DNA of 64,000 bases from the NCBI GenBank assembly GCA_030695205.1, contig JAUYTN010000048.1, positions 1 to 64,000 of the forward strand. Reading direction: 5' to 3'. The stretch is from Burkholderiaceae bacterium. Its GTDB lineage: Bacteria; Pseudomonadota; Gammaproteobacteria; Burkholderiales; Burkholderiaceae_C. Every line of letters begins with the position of its first letter. The first letter of the stretch is position 1. This document shows, one piece after another, positions 54,985 through 63,113 of the stretch. Made by a program: the position numbers and the translations under genes. The notes beneath the pieces are model-generated. The model had not been told where the DNA came from. It ran no database searches and saw nothing but the letters and a program-made list of their open reading frames with translations.

Positions 54985-56133
54985 ATGCAACTGCTGCTCG
55001 CCCCCATGGAGGGGCTTCTTGACTTTGCGCTGCGCGACACGCTCACCCGGGTGGAAGCCGGGCAGGGTGCTGGCGCTGCTGGTGGCGGCGCAGCCCATGT
55101 GCACCCCAGCGGCATCGACCGCTGCGTGAGCGAGTTCATTCGCATCACCGACACGCTGTTGCCTGCCCGTGCCTTCATCCGCACCATGCCCGAACTGCGT
55201 ACGGGTGGCCGCACGCTGACCGGCGTGCCCGTGCGCGGGCAGCTGTTGGGCTCCGACCCCACGCTGCTGGCCGAAAATGCCTCGCGCCTGGCAGAACTGG
55301 GCTCGCACGGGGTGGATCTGAACTTTGGTTGCCCTGCCAAGGTGGTCAACCGGCACGGCGGCGGCTCTGCGCTGCTGGACGATCCGGAGTTGATCCACCG
55401 CATCGTGTCAGCCGTGCGCCGCGCGGTGCCCGCAGCCGTGCCCGTATCGGCCAAGATGCGGCTGGGCTTCAATGACGACCACCGCGCCGAAGACTGTGCC
55501 CTGGCCATTGAGGCCGGAGGGGCCAGCGAAATTGTGGTGCACGCCCGCACCAAAGCCCACGGCTACCGCCCGCCCGCCTACTGGGAGCGCATTGCCGACT
55601 TGCGCGCCGAGGTCAAACTGCCGTTGGTGGCCAACGGCGAGATCTGGACGGTGGACGATGCCCGCCGTGCCCAGGCCGCCAGCGGTTGCTCCAGCCTGAT
55701 GCTGGGCCGGGGCATGGTGGCCGACCCGGGTCTGGCTCTGGCCATTCGGGCGGCGTTGCCTGAACCGGCAGCGCCCATTCCAGTGGAGCCAATATGTGAG
55801 AGAAATTCGCCTTCAGCGCTTGTTGGGTATGGATTGTCAGCTACACAACCTGCTGCCATCGAGGGTCGCGCGGGATCGGCCACGGCCTTCACCGGGCAGC
55901 TGGGTACACACCTGCCGCCCCATCTGCCTTGGGCCCACATACACCCCCTGCTGGGCAGCTTTTGGGCACTGGTCGGGCAGCGGGTGGAGCGCCGCCACCG
56001 CGCCGGTCGCCTCAAGCAGTGGCTCAATTTGTTGCGCCGCCGCTACCCGGAGGCCCAGGTAGCCTTCGATGAGCTGCGCACCACCAACGATGCCGATGAC
56101 CTGGGCGCGTGGCTGCTGCGTGGCAGGGGCTGA
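54985..56133 (+). CDS. dusC: tRNA-dihydrouridine(16) synthase
   Basis: DusC reduces U16 of tRNA with FMN. The 382-residue protein has LLLAPMEGLLDFALRD, the catalytic Cys in DLNFGCPAKVVNRHGGGSAL, and VVHARTKAHGYRPPAYW. An extra segment of about 50 residues (around PICERNSPSALVGYGL to GQLGTHLPPHL) lies before the helical C-terminal domain. It begins 19 bp after the GNAT toxin stop. Confidence 0.93.
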   Translation: MQLLLAPMEGLLDFALRDTLTRVEAGQGAGAAGGGAAHVHPSGIDRCVSEFIRITDTLLPARAFIRTMPELRTGGRTLTGVPVRGQLLGSDPTLLAENASRLAELGSHGVDLNFGCPAKVVNRHGGGSALLDDPELIHRIVSAVRRAVPAAVPVSAKMRLGFNDDHRAEDCALAIEAGGASEIVVHARTKAHGYRPPAYWERIADLRAEVKLPLVANGEIWTVDDARRAQAASGCSSLMLGRGMVADPGLALAIRAALPEPAAPIPVEPICERNSPSALVGYGLSATQPAAIEGRAGSATAFTGQLGTHLPPHLPWAHIHPLLGSFWALVGQRVERRHRAGRLKQWLNLLRRRYPEAQVAFDELRTTNDADDLGAWLLRGRG

Positions 56134-56191
56134 CGCGGCGTGACATGCATTGCGGCATGGAAGAATGGCCTGACAGGATTCAGTATTTAAA

Positions 56192-56213
56192 TTGATAATC
56201 AACGGGTTATCAA
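56192..56213. promoter_or_regulatory. Inverted repeat upstream of the Fic gene
   Basis: TTGATAA (56192-56198) and TTATCAA (56207-56213) enclose TCAACGGG, 17 bp before the Fic ATG at 56230. The AT-rich setting and position suggest a promoter or operator. Confidence 0.4.
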
Positions 56214-56229
56214 AAAACTAACTTGTCAG

Positions 56230-57441
56230 ATGCCCCACACTTCGCCTGACGCATTGCCACACCCACTGCCTGAGTCCCAGCCACCAACTCTGGTTGAACC
56301 CTTGTCTGAGCGCATTCTTTCGCTCGTGCAGGCGGCGGGTGCCGTGGGCATGGCCCCCGAGGGTTTGCTGGTGCAGTTGCCCGATACCAGCCGCTCCACC
56401 CTCAACCGCCGCTTGGCTGGGTTGGTGTCCCAGGGCAGCTTGCGCGTGCTGGGGGCGGGGCGGGCCACACGCTATCTGGCGGCTTCGCCGTTGAGCCGTG
56501 CGCAGGTGGATGCGTATTTCAGCCTGCACTGGCAAAGCCGCCCGGTGGCCCGTTTTGACGAATCGCTGCTGGGGACAGAGCCCGGTCTGTCGCTGGTGCA
56601 GGCACAGCGGCTGACCCGCATTCAGGCGCTGGTGCCCAAGCTGGATGCCCAGTTTTTGGCCAGTTTTGTGGTCGATCTGTCGTGGGGCTCATCGGTGCTG
56701 GAGGGCAGCACCTATTCCATGCTGGATACCGAGGCGCTGCTGCTGTACGGCCAGCGCCACCCCGACAAGCCCACTGCGGATGCAGTGCTGGCGCTCAATC
56801 ACCGCCAGGCCGCGCAGGCTTTATGGGCGGACTCCGCCCTCACGCTGGACAACGTGTGCCGATGGCATGCCTTGCTGACTTCCGATCACGGGCTGCAAGA
56901 TGTGGCCGACTCCGATCATTTCCTGCCTGAGCACCAGCGTGGCAAACCGCGCGAGTATGAAGATGTGAACCTGGGTGGCAGCGCCTACCTGCCGCCGTTC
57001 AGACCGGGCACGGGGTTCATCGCCAAGTCGCTGGGGCGCATCATCGAACAGGCCAATGCCCTGCATCCGGTGCAGGCAGCGGTCTACCTGATGTCGCGCC
57101 TGCCGTACCTCCAGGCGTTTGCCAATGGCAACAAACGCACCTCCCGGCTGGCGGCCAACGCCTTGTTGGTGTCCCAGGGGTATGCGCCCATTTCATTTGC
57201 CGACATGGACAAGGCCAGCTACATCCGTGGCATTGCCGCGTTTTATGAGCTGGGGCTGGTGGACGTGCTGGCCCAGGTGTTTGTGCAGGGTTACATCCAT
57301 TCCATTGTGCGCAGCAGCGTGGTGCCTGTGGCGATGCGGGGGACCGGATTCAAAGTGGGGCCACTGGTGCAGGCGCTGGCCCACCATGTGCAGACGGGCC
57401 AGCGCCCTGCGGATGCGTTGGCCAGCCTTTTTCTGCGTTGA
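56230..57441 (+). CDS. Fic-family protein lacking the catalytic histidine
   Basis: The 403-residue protein has an N-terminal winged-helix-like region (about residues 25-90, LVQLPDTSRSTLNRRLAGLV), a class II inhibitory-helix motif SSVLEG (S/TxxxEG, about residue 155), and a Fic core with LQAFANGNKRTSR where HPFxxGNGRxxR is expected. The active-site His is replaced by Gln and the second Gly by Lys, so ordinary AMP transfer is doubtful. It may be an inactive regulator or use other chemistry. The gene has its own upstream inverted repeat. Confidence 0.85.
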   Translation: MPHTSPDALPHPLPESQPPTLVEPLSERILSLVQAAGAVGMAPEGLLVQLPDTSRSTLNRRLAGLVSQGSLRVLGAGRATRYLAASPLSRAQVDAYFSLHWQSRPVARFDESLLGTEPGLSLVQAQRLTRIQALVPKLDAQFLASFVVDLSWGSSVLEGSTYSMLDTEALLLYGQRHPDKPTADAVLALNHRQAAQALWADSALTLDNVCRWHALLTSDHGLQDVADSDHFLPEHQRGKPREYEDVNLGGSAYLPPFRPGTGFIAKSLGRIIEQANALHPVQAAVYLMSRLPYLQAFANGNKRTSRLAANALLVSQGYAPISFADMDKASYIRGIAAFYELGLVDVLAQVFVQGYIHSIVRSSVVPVAMRGTGFKVGPLVQALAHHVQTGQRPADALASLFLR

Positions 57442-57486
57442 GTACCGGCCTCACCTCGCTTTTCTCATCTGGCCCCCACTGCGCAT

Positions 57487-58416
57487 TTACCCCCACACCG
57501 CAGAGCGCATGGAGATGGTGGCCATCTGGAAGCCTTCGTTCACAAAGCGCACGGGCTCACCGTCGTGCACCGCACCGGCTGCGTACAGCAGGGGCAGGTA
57601 GTGGTCGTGCGTGGGGTGGGCTGCGCGGGTCAGCGCGCCCAGGTTCAAAAAGTTTGCCAGTGCCGTGGTGTCGCCCTGGCGGATGTGCCGGGCGGTGATG
57701 GCGTCAAACTCCAGCGCCCAATCCGTGCCCTGGTCGTCTGGCGCGGTGCGCACCATGGCGCGCAGGTTGTGCACGATGTTCCCGCTGCCCACGATCAGCA
57801 CGCCCTGCTCACGCAGGCCGCGCAGTTGCTGGCCCAGGGCCAGGTGCTCGGCCGGTGGGCGGCTGTAGTCCATGCTCAGTTGCACCACAGGGACGGTCGC
57901 GGCCGGGAACATGGGCTGCAGGACAGCCCACGCGCCGTGGTCCAGGCCCCACTGGTGCTCATCTACTTCCACCGACGGCTGGCTGAGCACCTGGCTCAGC
58001 CCCTCGGCCACTGCGGGCCAGCCAGGGGCGGGGTAGTTGACATCAAACAGCGCCTGCGGGAAACCGCCAAAGTCGTGGATGGTGGCGGGCCGCTCCATGC
58101 CGGTGACCTGCCAGCCACGTGTGAGCCAGTGGGCCGACACGCAGAGAATGAGTTGCGGCATGGGGTAACGCGCACCAGGCCCGCTGCCAAACTGCTGGCC
58201 CAAGGCCTGCCAGCTGCGCCGCCAGTGGTTGTCCTCAATGGCGTTCATCGGGCTGCCGTGCCCCAGAAACAGCACCGGCATGCGGGGGCTGGGGCGCAAG
58301 GGGGGCAGGGCATTCAGGCTGAGCGGGGTGGCGGGGCCGGTGGCATGCAATGTGGGGTTCATGGCCAGGGATGCGCCAAGGGCGGCGGCGAGTTGGAGGG
58401 TGGTGCGTCTGTGCAT
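57487..58416 (-). CDS. Class III extradiol (DODA/LigB-type) dioxygenase
   Basis: The 309-residue protein has LFLGHGSPMNAIEDN, SAHWLTRGWQVTG, NYPAPGWP, LDHGAWAVL and GSGNIVHNL, with the metal-binding His residues of the YgiD/DODA group. ATG 58416 gives an N-terminus MHRRTTLQLAAALGASLAM with an RR pair before a hydrophobic stretch, a possible Tat or Sec signal. The enterobacterial homologue is a zinc-dependent 4,5-DOPA dioxygenase; the substrate here is unknown. Confidence 0.92.
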   Translation of the reverse strand: MHRRTTLQLAAALGASLAMNPTLHATGPATPLSLNALPPLRPSPRMPVLFLGHGSPMNAIEDNHWRRSWQALGQQFGSGPGARYPMPQLILCVSAHWLTRGWQVTGMERPATIHDFGGFPQALFDVNYPAPGWPAVAEGLSQVLSQPSVEVDEHQWGLDHGAWAVLQPMFPAATVPVVQLSMDYSRPPAEHLALGQQLRGLREQGVLIVGSGNIVHNLRAMVRTAPDDQGTDWALEFDAITARHIRQGDTTALANFLNLGALTRAAHPTHDHYLPLLYAAGAVHDGEPVRFVNEGFQMATISMRSAVWG

Positions 58417-58602
58417 GCCCACAGCGTAAAGCCGCGACTTCGCCCGGTCGGTGAGTACGCGCGGTGTCACCGTTCAGCTGAATTGAATGTCCGAGTCGGA
58501 CGGGTGAGTGGAAGGCCCGAATGGGCCGGCGCTGGCCGTGTGTGGCTGGCGCGCCTTGGTCTGTGCACCCCGCCCGGTGGGCGGGCGAGGCACCTGCCGG
58601 GG

Positions 58603-58752
58603 TCAGGCAGGTTTGTTTTTCAGCTTGCCTTTGGGTAACACCGAGGTCATGGGGGCCATTGGCCGGTCCGATGCCACAGGCGCCTTGGGTGCTGATGTGT
58701 CTTTTTTGGGCTTTTTCGCCAGTTTTTCGGTGCGTTGGTCGCCTTTGGCCAT
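58603..58752 (-). CDS. Small basic protein, conserved-hypothetical type
   Basis: ATG 58752, with GGAGG close upstream, encodes 49 residues beginning MAKGDQRTEKLAKKPKKDTS and ending LPKGKLKNKPA. It is Lys-rich and without hydrophobic segments, so it is likely disordered and nucleic-acid binding. Short MAKGDQR.N.K..KKPK proteins are found in many Burkholderiales, to my recollection. It is divergent from the diguanylate cyclase gene. Confidence 0.65.
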   Translation of the reverse strand: MAKGDQRTEKLAKKPKKDTSAPKAPVASDRPMAPMTSVLPKGKLKNKPA

Positions 58753-58958
58753 GCTGCCTCCAATGAAAGGTGTGGGGTTGAAACGGTTGCGGGATGGGGG
58801 TGGAACAGGCACCGCCGCGCCGGATGTTAGCGCCAAGCCCATTCCGTCCGGAAAATGGGCCCCTGCGGTGCTTGTCAGGCGGGGCCTTGGCCCCGAGAAT
58901 GGCCCTTCCTATTGCTCGGTACCCGTGTGCCAGCAGCGGGACCGTTCTGGGGACACCG

Positions 58959-60581
58959 ATGCACTTTCCGCATTCGCCAATTCACCCGCCGCAGGCCCGT
59001 GTCGCCGGGCACCGCGGTGCGGTGGGCGGCTACTCGCTGCGCCGCACCCTGGTGGCCCTGGTGGTGATGTGTGTGCTGCCCGCGGTGGTGGTGTGCCTGG
59101 TGCTGACCTATGCCCTGTTTCAGATGACACGGGCCGAGGTCGAGCAGCGGGCTGCGCTGTTGGCCCAACGCGTCACGGCCGACATCGAGCGGGAGTTGGC
59201 CTCGGTGGAGTCGGCCTTGAGGGCTGCGGTGGTGCTGCAGGGGGTTGCTGTGGGCGATTGGCCAGGCTGGGAGCAGCGTGCCCTGCAGGTGTTCCCTCCC
59301 GGGCTGGTGGAGGGCATCTCTCTCACAGATGGCCAGGGCATGGCCGGGCCCGTGCTGGCCTCGGGCGGGTCAATGCCCGCCGATTGGACCCATGCGGCAC
59401 ATAGGGCGACGGCGGTGGAGGTTTCCGGGCTGGCGCAGCTGAGCGACGGCTTTTTGTCACCCACCACGGGGGCCTGGACGCTGGCCATGAGCGTGCCGGT
59501 CCAGGTCGGTGGAGAGGTCCGCTACCGCTTGGGTGCAACCCTGAACCCGCAGCGCCTGGTGGATGCGGTGTCCCGCCACGCGCTGCCTCCCGAGTGGCTG
59601 GTGGCGGTGCTCGACGGTAGAGGCACCATCATCGGGCGCAGCCGCGACCTGTCCCTCTACCTGGGTCAGCCTGCGGTGCCGGAATTGCGCGCTGCCGTCC
59701 AAGTGGCACCCAGTGGCTTCCTGCAGACCCTGACCAAAGACGGCGTGCCGGTGTTCACTGCCTTTACCACCTTGCGCATGGGCGGCTGGACGGTGGTGGT
59801 GGGCGCACCCACGGCCCATGTGTACCAGGGGCTGTCCCGCTACCTGTGGGGGGTTGGCGCTGCGGTAGGGTTGGCATTTGTGGCGGGCTTGTGGCAGGCA
59901 CGCCGGGTGGTGCTGCGGGTGCTGTCGTCGGTGCAGGGCCTCAACGACGCAGCCCTGGCCCTAGGCCGGGGTGAGCCGGTGCGCCTGCCCAGGGTGCAGC
60001 TGCTGGAGGCGCAGGCCGTGGGGCAGGCCATGGTCCAGGCATCGCATGTGGTGCAGCGCATCCGTTTTTTGGCGCAGCACGATGCACTGACCGAACTGCC
60101 CAACCGCCTGCTGTTTGCCGAGGTGGCCCAGCGCACGCTGGCCCTGGCCAGCCGCCACCAGCAGCAAGTGGCGGTGTTGGCACTGGACCTGGACGGCTTC
60201 AAGGCCGTCAACGACACCCACGGCCATGTGGCGGGTGACCAGGTGCTGCGGGCCGCGGCCCAGCGCATCCAGCAGGCCATTCGGGCATCGGATGTGGCGG
60301 CGCGTGTCGGTGGCGACGAATTTCTGGTCTTGCTGGCTGATGTCCACGAAGACACCGCAATGGAGACCGCACAGCGCCTGGTGGACCTGCTCTCTGCGCC
60401 CTACGAGGGCGTGTCGATGCCCGTGTCGGCCAGCGTGGGCGTGGCCCTGTACCCCCAGTTGGGTGCCGACTGGCAGTCGCTGGCGGCGCAGGCAGACCAG
60501 GCCTTGTACGCGGCCAAACACGGTGGCAAGTCCCGCGCCGTCATGGCCAACCCACCGGAACCAGCTGCGCCAGGCGGGTGA
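58959..60581 (+). CDS. Membrane diguanylate cyclase (GGDEF) with periplasmic sensor
   Basis: The 540-residue protein has a first membrane helix (about residues 28-50, LVVMCVLPAVVVCLVLTY), a periplasmic Cache-like sensor (about 55-300), a second helix (GVGAAVGLAFVAGLWQA), a short linker and a GGDEF domain with an intact ARVGGDEFLVLL. It would make cyclic di-GMP, opposite to the HD-GYP proteins at 2932 and 8049. ATG 58959 is likely; an in-frame ATG lies upstream at 58794. Confidence 0.92.
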   Translation: MHFPHSPIHPPQARVAGHRGAVGGYSLRRTLVALVVMCVLPAVVVCLVLTYALFQMTRAEVEQRAALLAQRVTADIERELASVESALRAAVVLQGVAVGDWPGWEQRALQVFPPGLVEGISLTDGQGMAGPVLASGGSMPADWTHAAHRATAVEVSGLAQLSDGFLSPTTGAWTLAMSVPVQVGGEVRYRLGATLNPQRLVDAVSRHALPPEWLVAVLDGRGTIIGRSRDLSLYLGQPAVPELRAAVQVAPSGFLQTLTKDGVPVFTAFTTLRMGGWTVVVGAPTAHVYQGLSRYLWGVGAAVGLAFVAGLWQARRVVLRVLSSVQGLNDAALALGRGEPVRLPRVQLLEAQAVGQAMVQASHVVQRIRFLAQHDALTELPNRLLFAEVAQRTLALASRHQQQVAVLALDLDGFKAVNDTHGHVAGDQVLRAAAQRIQQAIRASDVAARVGGDEFLVLLADVHEDTAMETAQRLVDLLSAPYEGVSMPVSASVGVALYPQLGADWQSLAAQADQALYAAKHGGKSRAVMANPPEPAAPGG

Positions 60582-60623
60582 TGCAGCCACCTCGGGCCCA
60601 CGCCCACCCGCCCAGGCTTACGC

Positions 60624-61040
60624 TCAGCCCCGGGCGCGCCAGCCCTGGGCCAGCGCACCCAGCGCTATGCCCCCCAGCGCCCACAGCAGGTCCCAGTTGG
60701 CTGTGCCCAGGCCTGCAATGGCCGGGCCGGGGCACACGCCACTCAGGCCCCAGCCCACGCCGAACAGGGCGGCCCCGAGAGCGGTGTCGCGGTTCCAGGT
60801 GCTGGGGTGGCGGTGAAAGTGGTCGTCCAGCAGCGGGCGGCGCATCAGCCTCGGGGCCAGTTGGTAGGCCAGCAGGGCCACCAGTACGGCACCACCCATG
60901 ACCAGCAGCAGCCCCATGTCCTGGAACTGCAAGAACCCCAGCACCACCTGCGGCTGGATCATGGTGGACAGCGACAGGCCAAACCCGAACAAGGCGCCCG
61001 CCAGCAAAGTGACCAGCCCCTGGCCCATGGCGCGGCTCAT
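60624..61040 (-). CDS. YeeE/YedE-family transporter, second half
   Basis: The 138-residue protein has about four membrane helices and GVCPGPAIAGLG, the second cysteine-bearing motif of the YeeE/YedE (thiosulfate or sulfur compound) transporter family. ATG 61040 overlaps the stop of the preceding gene (ATGA). The two small proteins probably form one transporter, as in PmpA/PmpB-like pairs. Confidence 0.9.
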   Translation of the reverse strand: MSRAMGQGLVTLLAGALFGFGLSLSTMIQPQVVLGFLQFQDMGLLLVMGGAVLVALLAYQLAPRLMRRPLLDDHFHRHPSTWNRDTALGAALFGVGWGLSGVCPGPAIAGLGTANWDLLWALGGIALGALAQGWRARG

Positions 61041-61531
61041 GCCTGTGCTCCCGAGAACCACAGCGGCAGGCGTGCGAACAGGTTGGCGCTCAGGAATGCA
61101 GTGGCCATGAAGGTGAGCACCGCCAGCAGCGAGGGCAGCTGCAACCAGCCCAGCCCGCAAATGCCATGGCCGGAGGTGCAGCCGTTACCCAGCCTTGCCC
61201 CGTAGCCCACCAGAAAGCCGCCCACCAGCAACTGCCACGCTGGCAAGCCGGTGGACTGGGGCGCCGCATCGGCCCAGCCCAGCCACCACACCGCAGCCCC
61301 CAGCACCAGCCCGGCGGCATACACCAGCCGCCAACCCCGGGAGCCGACAAAGCGGCTTTGCTGAAAAAAAGGCCGTTGCACCACGAACGACCAGGTGGAA
61401 GAGAACACTGTGCTCATGCCACCCACGCGGCCCGTCCACACAAACAGCAGGGCCACGCCCGTGCCAATCAGCAGGCCGCCCAGCAGGTAGTGCAGCCAGC
61501 CATGGGGGAAGAAGGGGAGGATTGCATTCAT
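61037..61531 (-). CDS. YeeE/YedE-family transporter, first half
   Basis: The 164-residue membrane protein has LLGGLLIGTGVALLFVWTGRV and the cysteine-bearing motif GARLGNGCTSGHGICGLG typical of YeeE/YedE proteins, in which the cysteines relay the sulfur compound across the membrane. It overlaps the second half gene by 4 bp. No rhodanese or regulator gene is adjacent. Confidence 0.9.
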   Translation of the reverse strand: MNAILPFFPHGWLHYLLGGLLIGTGVALLFVWTGRVGGMSTVFSSTWSFVVQRPFFQQSRFVGSRGWRLVYAAGLVLGAAVWWLGWADAAPQSTGLPAWQLLVGGFLVGYGARLGNGCTSGHGICGLGWLQLPSLLAVLTFMATAFLSANLFARLPLWFSGAQA

Positions 61532-61576
61532 GGGCCGGCATTATCGCGGGGGGTCAACCCCGGCCTGGCACCGGCA

Positions 61577-62557
61577 TCAGTTTGTCACCAAGGTGTGGAT
61601 GTCGTCGCCCTCCATGGCCTCGCAGCCCGGCCCCAAGGGCTCCCAGCCGCGCCGCAGCACCACTTGCTGCCCGGTGGTGCACAGCTCGATTCGGTCGGTG
61701 CCAGGGTGGCTGGCCCTGACCCAGCGGGCTACGTCTTCGGGCAGGCTGACCCGAAACCGGGCCGCCGCTGCGTCGGCGGGTGGGTGATCGTCGGTGTGCA
61801 GCCAGGGTGACAGCCTGGCCAGCCACACCAGCGGTTGCCACTTGAGGTTCACCTCGGTGGGGCGGTAGCCCTGGCGCCACAACTGCTCTTGCGCCTGCTG
61901 CCTGGCATGGGTGACCGGGTCTGCACCGTCCGGCACCTGACTGCGCGCGCGGAGTGGGCTGGCCCAGGCGGTGGCCAGCAACTCGGCCAGCCATTGGTTG
62001 CAGTTCTGGTAGCGCAGCCCGTAGGCATGGGCGCTGGCGCTGTAGGTGCTGCCCAGCAGCGACAGGGCCACCTGGTCGTCCGTGGCGGCCTGCAGCAAGG
62101 GTGCCTCGGCCTGTGGCGGCAACAGCAAGGCAAATACCCGGATGTCGGCGGCGTCGTTCACACCCATCACAAACCCGGCCAGCCCCTGGTCAAACAAGCG
62201 GGGCTTGTCAGCATTGCAGTCAAAGTACAGCTGACGGACCGCCCACGGCGTGTCTGTGCCGTCCCGCAGGGCGACGCCTGCGTGGGAATAGCGCTGGCCC
62301 AGCCGCTGCAGCGACAAGCCCGACCGCGCCACGATGGCTGCCCGGTGGCCCGAGCGGTACAAGGCGGCACGCAGCACATCGGCCACCTGTATCAACCGGT
62401 CTTGCGCGGCGGCATCGGGCTCGTTGGACCCCTGGCAAAACCCCATGCCTGCGGCATGGCTAGCCACCGCGCCCAGCATCAGCGCGCTACCCAGTGCCCA
62501 GCGCGCAGCCACTGCCCGCCAGGCTGTACCGGGCGCGCGGGCGCGGGCTTCAGCCAC
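61577..62557 (-). CDS. DUF2145 family protein, exported
   Basis: The 326-residue protein has an N-terminal hydrophobic signal (RWALGSALMLGAVASHAAG), FCQGSNEPDAAAQDRLIQVA, and the DUF2145 core IVARSGLSLQRLGQRYSHAG, VRQLYFDCNA, LFDQGLAGFVMG. Cys and His residues (YSHAG, NCNQW) could form an active site, but the function is unknown. The GTG start at 62557 overlaps the end of the Ser-rich gene by 8 bp. Confidence 0.85.
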   Translation of the reverse strand: MAEARARAPGTAWRAVAARWALGSALMLGAVASHAAGMGFCQGSNEPDAAAQDRLIQVADVLRAALYRSGHRAAIVARSGLSLQRLGQRYSHAGVALRDGTDTPWAVRQLYFDCNADKPRLFDQGLAGFVMGVNDAADIRVFALLLPPQAEAPLLQAATDDQVALSLLGSTYSASAHAYGLRYQNCNQWLAELLATAWASPLRARSQVPDGADPVTHARQQAQEQLWRQGYRPTEVNLKWQPLVWLARLSPWLHTDDHPPADAAAARFRVSLPEDVARWVRASHPGTDRIELCTTGQQVVLRRGWEPLGPGCEAMEGDDIHTLVTN

Positions 62558-63047
62558 CCACAGCGCGAATGGCCAGGTCGCGGTGGCCGTCTCCGTCCAT
62601 CACCAGAAAGAACGGGCGGGTTTGCCCATCGGGCAAGGGGGTGGCCAGCGCCAGGCCGTAGGGTCGGTGCTGCGCCACCACGGTATGGCCCAGTGCCAGT
62701 TGCGCCAGCTGGGCCGCCTCGCGGGGCAGGCGCAGGGTAAAGCCGGTGTGCGCCACCTGTGCCTGGGTGGGCGGCATGTTCTGGGCCTGTAGCCTCAGCT
62801 GAACCAGGTGGGGCTGCAGGGGCACGGCGGCCATGTCCACCACCGTGTAGGGGCCTTGTGCCACCCGTTGGCTGGACGACGAGGCACTGTCGCTGGACGT
62901 TTCGAGCGAGGCTGATGAACTGCCCACTGAGCCCGATGCGGCACTGGAGGCAGAGGACGTGCTGTCGGCCCACGCGGTGGAGAGCGACAGGCTCAGAGCC
63001 AGCACACTGGCGATGCCCAAGGCACCTGAAGTGAAGGGGAGTGACAT
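62550..63047 (-). CDS. Ser-rich exported protein of unknown function
   Basis: The 165-residue protein has a signal peptide (LGIASVLALSLSLSTAWA, cleavage about residue 27), a Ser-rich linker (about 28-60) and a C-terminal domain with YTVVDMAAVPLQPHLVQL and FFLVMDGDGHRDLAIR. It overlaps the DUF2145 gene, so both are probably made together and exported. No known family was recognised. Confidence 0.75.
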   Translation of the reverse strand: MSLPFTSGALGIASVLALSLSLSTAWADSTSSASSAASGSVGSSSASLETSSDSASSSSQRVAQGPYTVVDMAAVPLQPHLVQLRLQAQNMPPTQAQVAHTGFTLRLPREAAQLAQLALGHTVVAQHRPYGLALATPLPDGQTRPFFLVMDGDGHRDLAIRAVGG

Positions 63048-63113
63048 GCAACGACTTGGTCAGGTGGTGAATGCCAGCATTGTGCGGCAGCCGGGCCACG
63101 GACAATGCAGCCC

